From Pseudomonas sp. Os17 (GTDB lineage Bacteria > Pseudomonadota > Gammaproteobacteria > Pseudomonadales > Pseudomonadaceae): 64,000 nucleotides of DNA. The translations under genes and the position numbers were made by a program. Shown here piece by piece: positions 39,997-48,993 of this stretch. Numbering within the stretch: position 1 is the first letter of the stretch; each line of letters opens with the position of its first letter. The notes under the pieces are model-generated. The model ran no database searches. It worked only from the letters and a program-made list of their open reading frames with translations, and was not told where the DNA came from. The stretch covers positions 6,760,001 to 6,824,000 of the forward strand of contig NZ_AP014627.1 of assembly GCF_001547895.1 (NCBI RefSeq), given 5' to 3'.

Positions 39997-41805
39997 TCAG
40001 CCCTCGATCTCGATCAGGATTTCGCCCGGGTTGACCCGGTCGCCCTTGGCCACATGAATCGCCACCACCTTGCCGGCCACCGCGGCCTGGACTTCGGTTT
40101 CCATCTTCATGGCTTCGGTGATCAGTACCGCCTGGCCTTCCTTGACCACGTCGCCTTCCTTGACCAGCACATCGACGATGTTGCCCGGCATGGTGGTGCT
40201 GACATGGCCCGGCGCACTGGCCTGCTTGCGCTTGCTGCCACCGCCGCCGACGAATTCGTTGAGCGGCTCGAACACCACTTCTTCCGGCATGCCGTCGATG
40301 GACAGGTAGAAGTGACGCTTGCCTTCGGCCTTGACCCCGACACCGGTGATGTCGACGCGGTAGGTTTCGCCGTGGACGTCGATGACGAACTCGGTAGGCA
40401 CGCCTTCACCGCCCGGCTTGCTGACGCCACCGGCTTCGGGGATCGGCAGCAACACTTCCGGAACCAGGGTGCCGGCCTCACGCTCTTCGAGGAATTTGCG
40501 CCCGATGTCCGGGAACATGGCGTAGGTCAGCACGTCTTCCTCGGAATGGGCCAGGGCACCGATTTCGCCGCGCAGCTTGGTCATTTCCGGCTTCAACAGG
40601 TCGGCCGGACGCACGTCGATCACGTCCTCGCTGCCGATGGCCTGGCGCCGCAGGTTTTCGTCCACCTGACCCGGGGCCTTGCCGTAGCCGCCCTGCAGGT
40701 AGAGCTTCACTTCGTTGGTGATGGTCTTGTAGCGCTCGCCGGCCAGGACGTTGAAGAACGCCTGGGTGCCGACGATCTGCGAGGTCGGGGTCACCAGCGG
40801 CGGGTAGCCCAGGTCGTGACGCACCCGCGGGATCTCGGCCAGCACTTCGCCCATGCGGTTCAGCGCGCCCTGCTCTTTCAACTGGTTGGCCAGGTTGGAA
40901 ATCATCCCGCCCGGCACCTGGTTGACCTGCACCCGGGTATCGACCGCGGTGAATTCGCTTTCGAACTGGTGGTACTTCTTGCGCACGGCGTAGAAGTACA
41001 GGCCGATCTCTTGCAGCAGCTCCAGGTCCAGGCCGGTGTCGAACTCGCTGCCTTTAAGGGCCGCGACCATGGACTCGGTGCCCGGGTGGCTGGTGCCCCA
41101 GGCGAAGCTGGAGATGGCGGTGTCGATATGGTCGGCGCCGTTCTCGATGGCCTTGAGCTGGCACATGGCAGCCAGGCCGGCGGTGTCGTGGGAGTGGATG
41201 AACACCGGCAGCGACAGCTCGGCCTTCAGCGCCTTGACCAGCTCGCCGGTGGCGTAAGGGGTCAGCAGGCCGGCCATGTCCTTGATCGCGATCGAGTCGC
41301 AACCCATGGCTTCCATCTGCTTGGCCTGGGCCACGAAGGCCTCGATGGTGTGCACCGGGCTGGTGGTGTAGGCGATGGTGCCCTGGGCGTGCTTGCCGGC
41401 GGCCTTCACCGCTTCGATGGCGACCCGCAGGTTACGCACGTCGTTCATGGCGTCGAAGATGCGGAACACGTCGATGCCGTTGACCGCGGCCTTGGCCACG
41501 AAGGCCTTGACCACGTCGTCGCTGTAGTGGCGGTAGCCCAGCAGGTTCTGCCCGCGCAGGAGCATCTGCAGGCGAGTGTTGGGCAGCGCCGCGCGCAGTT
41601 TGCGCAGGCGCTCCCACGGGTCTTCCTTGAGGAAGCGCACGCAGGCGTCGAAGGTGGCGCCGCCCCAGACTTCCAGGGACCAGTAGCCGACTTTGTCGAG
41701 CTTGTCGCAGATCGGCAGCATGTCTTCGGTGCGCATGCGGGTGGCCAGCAGCGACTGGTGGGCGTCACGCAGGATGGTGTCGGTAACGAAGATCTTTTTA
41801 GTCAT
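39997..41805 (-). CDS. pycB: Pyruvate carboxylase subunit B (carboxyltransferase plus biotin carrier)
   Basis: A 602-residue protein that transfers carboxyl from carboxybiotin to pyruvate, giving oxaloacetate. FVTDTILRDAHQSLLATRMR opens the carboxyltransferase TIM barrel, followed by SLEVWGGATFDACVRFL. A biotinyl domain ends the protein with Lys567 in ITEAMKMETEV as the attachment site. Annotated relatives are often called oxaloacetate decarboxylase alpha (OadA), but the membrane beta and gamma subunits are missing here and the partner is biotin carboxylase, as in the two-subunit pseudomonad pyruvate carboxylase. GAGGAGAT lies 6 bases before the ATG. It follows pycA by 100 bases containing a palindromic repeat. 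Confidence 0.93.
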   Translation of the reverse strand: MTKKIFVTDTILRDAHQSLLATRMRTEDMLPICDKLDKVGYWSLEVWGGATFDACVRFLKEDPWERLRKLRAALPNTRLQMLLRGQNLLGYRHYSDDVVKAFVAKAAVNGIDVFRIFDAMNDVRNLRVAIEAVKAAGKHAQGTIAYTTSPVHTIEAFVAQAKQMEAMGCDSIAIKDMAGLLTPYATGELVKALKAELSLPVFIHSHDTAGLAAMCQLKAIENGADHIDTAISSFAWGTSHPGTESMVAALKGSEFDTGLDLELLQEIGLYFYAVRKKYHQFESEFTAVDTRVQVNQVPGGMISNLANQLKEQGALNRMGEVLAEIPRVRHDLGYPPLVTPTSQIVGTQAFFNVLAGERYKTITNEVKLYLQGGYGKAPGQVDENLRRQAIGSEDVIDVRPADLLKPEMTKLRGEIGALAHSEEDVLTYAMFPDIGRKFLEEREAGTLVPEVLLPIPEAGGVSKPGGEGVPTEFVIDVHGETYRVDITGVGVKAEGKRHFYLSIDGMPEEVVFEPLNEFVGGGGSKRKQASAPGHVSTTMPGNIVDVLVKEGDVVKEGQAVLITEAMKMETEVQAAVAGKVVAIHVAKGDRVNPGEILIEIEG

Positions 41806-41817
41806 TGGTATCTCCTC

Positions 41818-41905
41818 ATGGCGGCAAGCTCCAAGCTACAAGCCGCCAGTAAAAGCCGATCCGCTTCTACTTGGCGCTTGTCGCTGACAGCTTGCGGCTG
41901 CTTAT
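41818..41905. repeat. Palindromic repeat in the pycA-pycB gap
   Basis: The gap between the two subunit genes contains GGCGGCAAGC...GCTTGCGG-type arms and an AAGCTACAAGC core, a known style of interspersed repeat in Pseudomonas. It could adjust the ratio of the two subunits. Confidence 0.45.
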
Positions 41906-43321
<1,416 letters not shown>

Positions 43322-43458
43322 TTGGAGGTTCCCTTGAGCCGTTGGAACAAACGACCCGCTAGACCGAGTCGGCGCGTGACCAAATGTTTCAGGTCAGTCG
43401 CCGCGTCACACTAGCTCTGAAGAGGGATTAACAAAAATCAATAATTATTGGGTTGGGC

Positions 43459-43474
43459 ATAAGTAAAGACTTAT
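43459..43474. promoter_or_regulatory. Perfect palindrome, probable PycR binding site
   Basis: ATAAGTAAAGACTTAT has two perfect 6-base arms around a four-base centre and matches the LysR-type T-N11-A pattern. It lies 38 bases before pycR and 138 bases before pycA in the divergent region. Confidence 0.6.
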
Positions 43475-43511
43475 AGTCGTGCCACAAGCCCCAGGCGCGA
43501 GCACTCCAGAA

Positions 43512-44474
43512 ATGCGTAAGTCCTTGATGAGACTGACATTGCGTCAGTTGCAGATTTTCAATGAAGTCTGCGATCTGCGCTCCTACAGCCGCGCCGCCGA
43601 CGAAATGAATCTCACCCAGCCGGCGGTCAGCCTGCAGATCCGTCAGCTGGAGGAACTGATCGGCCAACCGCTGTTCGATTACGTCGGCAAGAAGCTCTAC
43701 ATGACCGAAGCCGCCGAAGCCCTGCAACGGGCCAGCCGGGACATCTTCGGACGCCTGGAAAACCTCGACATGCAGCTCTCGGACATGCAGGGCTCGCTGC
43801 AGGGCCAGCTCAAGCTGGCGGTGGAATCCAGCGCCAAGTACTTCGTCCCGCACCTGTTCGCCGCCTTCAAGCGCCAGCATCCGGAAGTCCACCTGCAGCT
43901 GACCGTGGTCAACCGCGCCCAGGTGATCCGCCGCCTCTCGGACAACCGTGACGACCTGGTGATCATGTCCATGGTGCCCCAGGACATGGAGCTGGAATTC
44001 CTGCCGTTTCTCAACAACCCCATCGTCGCCGTAGCGCCACCGGATCATCCCCTGAGCCACATGGGCCCGCTGCGCCTGCAGGACCTGGAGCCCTACACCC
44101 TGGTGCTGCGCGAACCGGGCTCGGGCACGCGCCTGGCCTGCGAGGAGTACTTCAAGGAGAAGCGCGTGCACTTCACCCAGGTCCTCGAAGTGTCGTCGGC
44201 CGAGGCTCAGCGCGAGTGCGTGCGTGCGGGCCTGGGCGTGGCCTTGCTGACGCGCCACGCCCTGAACCTTGAGTTGGCGACCGGCGGGTTGATCGAGTTG
44301 CCGGTCGAAGAGCTGCCATTGCTTCGCAGCTGGTGCCTGGTGCAGGCCAAAGCCAAACGCCTGTCACCGGTAGCGCATGCGTTCCTGGGATTCATCCGCA
44401 GCGAACGGGTGCAGATCAGCGGGCTGGTTGAACGCTTCGACGGGAAGCCGCGGGTGCCGCCTGCCAGTAATTGA
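43512..44474 (+). CDS. pycR: LysR family regulator PycR
   Basis: A 320-residue LysR-type regulator. RLTLRQLQIFNEVCDLRSYS then RAADEMNLTQPAVSLQIRQLEELIG is the DNA-binding domain; the effector domain follows from about residue 95. Its position divergent from pycA equals that of P. aeruginosa PA5437 (PycR), reported to affect pyruvate carboxylase expression and persistence in infection. I start at 43512 (MRKSLMRLTLRQ); another ATG five codons later is possible. Its 3' end overlaps a small convergent gene by 59 bases. Confidence 0.9.
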   Translation: MRKSLMRLTLRQLQIFNEVCDLRSYSRAADEMNLTQPAVSLQIRQLEELIGQPLFDYVGKKLYMTEAAEALQRASRDIFGRLENLDMQLSDMQGSLQGQLKLAVESSAKYFVPHLFAAFKRQHPEVHLQLTVVNRAQVIRRLSDNRDDLVIMSMVPQDMELEFLPFLNNPIVAVAPPDHPLSHMGPLRLQDLEPYTLVLREPGSGTRLACEEYFKEKRVHFTQVLEVSSAEAQRECVRAGLGVALLTRHALNLELATGGLIELPVEELPLLRSWCLVQAKAKRLSPVAHAFLGFIRSERVQISGLVERFDGKPRVPPASN

Positions 44475-44628
44475 CGGCCTCAAGCTCGGGGTAATCGTTG
44501 ATTTCCTGCTGCAACTGACGCAGCTCGAAGCGGTGTTCGATCGCACGCCGAAATTCCATGCGGCGCTGGTCTTCCTGCTGACGACGGGTCTTGACGGCGC
44601 TGTTGCTCTCTTCGTAAGGCCGGGCCAT
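44416..44628 (-). CDS. Small basic protein, PA3496-like
   Basis: A 70-residue, strongly charged protein (ARPYEESNSAVKTRRQQEDQ, then RRMEFRRAIEHRFELRQLQQ, then DYPELEAVNYWQAAP). It resembles small Pseudomonas proteins annotated as PA3496-family putative envelope integrity proteins; this is from recall, not a search. GGGAGA lies 6 bases before the ATG, which makes translation likely. It is convergent with pycR, and the two coding ends overlap by 59 bases. Confidence 0.65.
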   Translation of the reverse strand: MARPYEESNSAVKTRRQQEDQRRMEFRRAIEHRFELRQLQQEINDYPELEAVNYWQAAPAASRRSVQPAR

Positions 44629-44847
44629 TTCGAGTCTCCCAATGCGAGTACGGAAGCTTCACGATGGACGTCGGCAGTTACGGTTTGGCGGCGACTCGGT
44701 TACAGGACGATGAACATTCGCCTGCCCAACACCGCTCTGGGCACTGGCTGGCTTGCGCAAGAGCCGGCTTGGCGGCGAAAGCGTGGGTCACCCAAGCCCC
44801 TGTCCCCAGCCAGCGCAAACCCGCCCAGCCGCTCCTGACAGGCAGGC

Positions 44848-45714
44848 TCAATCGTCCAGGGCTTTGACCGACTTGGGCGACAGGCGCAGGCTGCGCAGAC
44901 TGCGCTTGACGCTCTTGAGGTGGTTGACCAGGCTCGGCCCGCGGGCCATCGCCACGCCCATGGCCAACACGTCGATCACCACCAGGTGGGCGATGCGCGA
45001 GGTCAGCGGGGTGTAGATCTCGGTGTCTTCGTGGACGTCGATGGCCAGGTTGACCGTGGACAGCTCGGCCAATGGCGTCTGGCTCGGGCACAGGGTGATC
45101 AGCGAGGCGCCGCTTTCACGCACCAGGTTGGCGGTGATCAGCAGGTCCTTGGAACGCCCGGACTGGGAAATGCAGATGGCCACGTCGGTGGGCTTAAGGG
45201 TCACCGCCGACATCGCCTGCATGTGCGGGTCGGAATAGGCCGCCGCGGTCAGCAGCAGGCGGAAGAACTTGTGCTGGGCGTCCGCCGCCACTGCGCCCGA
45301 GGCGCCAAAGCCGTAGAACTCCACGCGCTGGGCCTGGGACATGGCGGTCACCGCCTGCTGCAGGGCCACCGGATCGAGCTTCTCGCGAACCTCCATCAGG
45401 GTGTGCAGGGTGGTGTCGAAGATCTTCAGGCTGTAGTCGGCGACGGAATCGTCTTCATGGATCGCGAACTGGCCGAAACTGGCCCCGGCCGCGAGGCTCT
45501 GCGCCAGCTTGAGCTTCAGGTCCTGGAAACCGGAACAGCCGATGGCCCGGCAGAAGCGCACGATGGTCGGTTCGCTGATGCCCACGCTGTGGGCCAGGTC
45601 CGCCATGGAACTGTGCATCACCGCCGCAGGATCAAGGAGCACGTGATCGGCGACCTTGAGTTCCGATTTGCGTAACAAATGACGTGACTGGGCAATGTGC
45701 TGCAACAGGTTCAA
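44848..45714 (-). CDS. HexR-type RpiR/MurR family regulator
   Basis: A 288-residue regulator. Residues 1-78 are the RpiR helix-turn-helix (MADLAHSVGISEPTIVRFCR, then GCSGFQDLKLKLAQSL). Residues 110-280 are a SIS sugar-phosphate-binding domain with FYGFGASGAVAADA and CISQSGRSKDLL. The sequence is close to HexR, which senses 2-keto-3-deoxy-6-phosphogluconate and represses glucose catabolism, but the usual neighbours (zwf, edd, gap) are absent, so this is the second pseudomonad copy, located as PA5438 is. A HexR-type palindrome lies 47 bases upstream of the start, suggesting autoregulation. Confidence 0.88.
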   Translation of the reverse strand: MNLLQHIAQSRHLLRKSELKVADHVLLDPAAVMHSSMADLAHSVGISEPTIVRFCRAIGCSGFQDLKLKLAQSLAAGASFGQFAIHEDDSVADYSLKIFDTTLHTLMEVREKLDPVALQQAVTAMSQAQRVEFYGFGASGAVAADAQHKFFRLLLTAAAYSDPHMQAMSAVTLKPTDVAICISQSGRSKDLLITANLVRESGASLITLCPSQTPLAELSTVNLAIDVHEDTEIYTPLTSRIAHLVVIDVLAMGVAMARGPSLVNHLKSVKRSLRSLRLSPKSVKALDD

Positions 45715-45760
45715 AGGGCTGGACTCATTGTTATTGGCTGACGCCGGAGATGTAGCAAGC

Positions 45761-45776
45761 TTGTAGTTATACTACA
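45761..45776 (-). promoter_or_regulatory. HexR-type operator palindrome
   Basis: TTGTAGT-TAT-ACTACA holds perfect TGTAGT/ACTACA arms with a three-base centre, the form of HexR boxes in pseudomonads. It sits just upstream of the HexR-type gene. Confidence 0.65.
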
Positions 45777-45881
45777 GGAATCGTCTTTTTGCCTGCTCAA
45801 TGCATCACGAAGTTGCCGGCCTACCCCCCATTTTCAGCCGGGTACGACTTATGTAGCCGTTGTGGCGCACGCCGATAAAGG

Positions 45882-48746
45882 CTAGCGAGTCTGGGCCTGC
45901 AACAGCAGCGCCAGGCCCTCGGCGTTCACCGGGCGACTGATCAGATAGCCCTGCACTTCATCGCAGTGCTCGGCCCGCAGGAACGTCAGTTGACCGGGCT
46001 CTTCGACGCCCTCGGCCACCACCTTCAGCGACAGCCCGTGGGCCATGGCAATGATCGCCCGGGTGATGGCGGCGTCCTCGCCTCCGTCGGCCAGCCCACG
46101 GATAAAGGCCTGGTCGATCTTCACGTAGTCCACCGGAATCCGCTTGAGGTAACTCAGGGACGAATAACCGGTGCCGAAGTCGTCAATGGCCAGCTTCACC
46201 CCCAGGGCGCGCAGTTGCCGGAAGGTGGCGATGATGTGCTCGACGCTGTCCAGCAACTGGCTTTCGGTTAGCTCCAGCTCCAGCAGGTGCGGCTCCAGGC
46301 CGGTCTCCTCCAGCACCTGGCGCACCAGACTCACCAGCTTGCCCTGGCGCAACTGATACACCGACAGGTTGACCGACACCCGAATCGGCTCCAGGCCCTG
46401 GCGCTGCCATTCACAGGCCTGTCGGCAGGCCTGGCGCAAGACGAATTCGCCGATGGGACCGATCAGCCCGGTTTCTTCCGCCAGCCCGATAAAGTCTCCC
46501 GGCGGCACCCGGCCCATGGTCGGGTGGTCCCAGCGCACCAGGGCCTCGGCGGCATTCAGCCGGCCCGTGGCCAGGCACAGTTTGGGCTGGTAGAAGACCA
46601 TCAGCTGGTCTTCTTCGATGGCCTTGCGCAACTGGTTCTCCAGTTGCAGCCGCTCCAGGGTGCTGGCTTGCAGGCTTTCGGTATAGAACTGGAAGTTGTT
46701 GCCGCCCAGGTGCTTGGCGTGGGCCATGGCCATGTTCGCCTGGCTGACCAGGGCGGCGATCTCCCGGGCGCTGTCCGGGAGCATGCTGATGCCCATGGAG
46801 GCGCTGACCACCAGTTCGTGGCCCTCAACGGTGATCGGCAGGCGCAACTTGCTGAGCAAGCGGGTCGCCACCCGGGTCAGGCTGGACAGGCTGCCGTAGG
46901 CATCGAACAGCACGGCGAACTCGTCACCGGACAAGCGCGCGATGGTGTCGGCTTCCGGCAGCGCATTGACCAGCCGTCGCGCCATTTTCTGCAACAGCTG
47001 GTCGGCCACTTCATGGCCGAGGCTGTCATTGAGCAGCTTGAAGCGATCCAGATTGATGTGCAGCAAGGCCAGGCTGCGGCTGCCCTGGCGCACCCGCTGG
47101 TGGGCCTCGCGCAGGCGCTCGCGGAACAGCGAGCGGTTGGCCAGCCCGGTGAGCTCGTCATAGTGGGTGAGGTAGCGCATGCGCTCCTCGGATTCACGCC
47201 TAGCCGACAGATCGGCGAAGAAGCCCACGATATGCCGGACTTTTCCCCGCCTGTCGCGCACCACGTTCAGTTGCAGCCACTGCGGATAAAGCTCGCCATT
47301 CTTGCGGGTTTCCACCAGTTCGCCCTGCCAGCTGCCGTGCTGCTCCAGGGCCTGGTGAATCATCGGATAGTGACGACGGGCATCGCGGCTGCAGGACAGC
47401 TCCACCACATTGCGCCCGAGCATGTCTTCGACCTGATAGCCGGTGACCAGACTGAAGGCCTGGTTGGCGGCAATCAGGGCGTAATCGGGGTCAAGGATGA
47501 CTATCCCTTCGCTGGCCGCCTCGAACACCGTGGCGGCCAGGTCGCGCTGCACTTCCAGCTCCTTGTCGGCACTGATATCGCGCCGCGTGCCCACCATGCG
47601 CAGCACCCGTCCGTCGGGGCTGCGTTCCACCGCCCGACCACGGTCCTCGATCCACACCCAGCGGCCATCGCCATGGCGCACCCGGTATTCCACCTGATAG
47701 TCCTCGCTGCGGCCCTTGAGGTGCTCCACCAGGGCACGCTTGAGCACGGGCAGATCCTCGGGATGCAGCCGCGGCTTGAGGTGGCTGAGCATCGCCGTGA
47801 CGTCTTCCGGCTCCAGGCCGAACAGCTCCTTGAGCTGGGTGTGATGGACCTCGTCGGTCTGCAGGTTCCAGTCCCACAGTCCGAGCTCGCTGGCGTCCAG
47901 GGCCAGGGCCAGGCGTGCCTCGCTCTTGCTCAGGGCCTGGTTGGCCGCGTCCAGCTCCAGGCTGCGCTGAGCCACCCGCTGCTCCAGCCCGGCCTGGGCC
48001 TCGCGCAACTGCTCCTCGGCGCGGCGGCGCTGCTCCACTTCCCGGGCCAGCTCGCGGTTGAGCTGGTTGCTGCGGCTCTGGGCGTCCTGCAGGTGCTCGA
48101 TCAGGGCCTGATTCTGAAAGCGTCGCAGCAAGCCGCGCTGGATCAGGCGATTGACCTGCCATGCCACCACGCTCAAGGACACCAGGAGAATCAGCCCCAG
48201 CCAGCCCCAGCCCCGCTGCTGCTCGTCGCCGCCCCAGAACAGGTAGGCAATCGCCGGCAGCAGGCACGGCAAGGTGAAGGAAAGAAAGGCCTGCAGGCTG
48301 ACCGCATAGGCCACGCTGGCCGAAAGAATGGCCGCGCCGATCAGGCCGAAGACCCACGCCTGCTGGAGAAAACTGTCGGTGGGCACCAGAGCGATGCCGG
48401 CACAGGCCAGGGTCAGGCCGCTGACCGTCGAGCCCAGAAGAAACATGCGCTGCCAGACCGGCTGCGCCTGGCGGCTGGGGATGGCCGAGTCGAAGGCCGC
48501 CACCTGGATCACCCGCAAGGCCACCAGGGCCAGCAGCCAGACCATCCACACGCTGAGCAACAGATAGCGCGCCGGGCTCCAGAGCAGCCAGGTGCACACC
48601 AGACCATTGAGCAGCATGAACAGCGTCGGCAGCAGCGAGCCCTGATACAGCAGACGCGTGCGTTCCACCGCCATCTCGACGGCGTAGCGCAGAAGGATAA
48701 CCCGCGGTTCCACCAAGGGGCCGGACAGGTCGGGATTATGGGTCAT
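45882..48746 (-). CDS. Membrane PAS-PAS-GGDEF-EAL cyclic-di-GMP protein
   Basis: A 954-residue signalling protein. About six transmembrane segments lie in residues 40-225, then a coiled coil, two PAS domains (LALALDASELGLWDW; TVFEAASEGIVILD), a GGDEF domain and an EAL domain. The cyclase motif reads SGDEF in ARLSGDEFAVLF; a Ser in the first place is tolerated in several active cyclases. The phosphodiesterase has EALVRW, ELTESQLLD and DDFGTGYSSLSYLK, all intact. It could make and break c-di-GMP. I start at 48746 (MTHNPDL). Similar to P. aeruginosa PA5442 in position next to uvrD. Confidence 0.9.
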   Translation of the reverse strand: MTHNPDLSGPLVEPRVILLRYAVEMAVERTRLLYQGSLLPTLFMLLNGLVCTWLLWSPARYLLLSVWMVWLLALVALRVIQVAAFDSAIPSRQAQPVWQRMFLLGSTVSGLTLACAGIALVPTDSFLQQAWVFGLIGAAILSASVAYAVSLQAFLSFTLPCLLPAIAYLFWGGDEQQRGWGWLGLILLVSLSVVAWQVNRLIQRGLLRRFQNQALIEHLQDAQSRSNQLNRELAREVEQRRRAEEQLREAQAGLEQRVAQRSLELDAANQALSKSEARLALALDASELGLWDWNLQTDEVHHTQLKELFGLEPEDVTAMLSHLKPRLHPEDLPVLKRALVEHLKGRSEDYQVEYRVRHGDGRWVWIEDRGRAVERSPDGRVLRMVGTRRDISADKELEVQRDLAATVFEAASEGIVILDPDYALIAANQAFSLVTGYQVEDMLGRNVVELSCSRDARRHYPMIHQALEQHGSWQGELVETRKNGELYPQWLQLNVVRDRRGKVRHIVGFFADLSARRESEERMRYLTHYDELTGLANRSLFRERLREAHQRVRQGSRSLALLHINLDRFKLLNDSLGHEVADQLLQKMARRLVNALPEADTIARLSGDEFAVLFDAYGSLSSLTRVATRLLSKLRLPITVEGHELVVSASMGISMLPDSAREIAALVSQANMAMAHAKHLGGNNFQFYTESLQASTLERLQLENQLRKAIEEDQLMVFYQPKLCLATGRLNAAEALVRWDHPTMGRVPPGDFIGLAEETGLIGPIGEFVLRQACRQACEWQRQGLEPIRVSVNLSVYQLRQGKLVSLVRQVLEETGLEPHLLELELTESQLLDSVEHIIATFRQLRALGVKLAIDDFGTGYSSLSYLKRIPVDYVKIDQAFIRGLADGGEDAAITRAIIAMAHGLSLKVVAEGVEEPGQLTFLRAEHCDEVQGYLISRPVNAEGLALLLQAQTR

Positions 48747-48993
48747 AGGCAGTGTTCTTATAATGGTTGAGCCCGAAACGTCGGCGGAGCATACACAAGC
48801 AAAGGCGCGAGCCAAACTGCTCCAAGTCATAAAATCGATAAAACCGATCCCCCATCAATCCACAGCGCAACAGCCCGGACTTGAAGAGCCGAAGGCTGGG
48901 ACCTGTGACCGACCGGTCGTCACCCGCGGTTGTTTTATCGGCTAATGCAAAGCCGGGTTTGCCCGGGGTGACGCGGGCCCCTAGAATGCCCCG

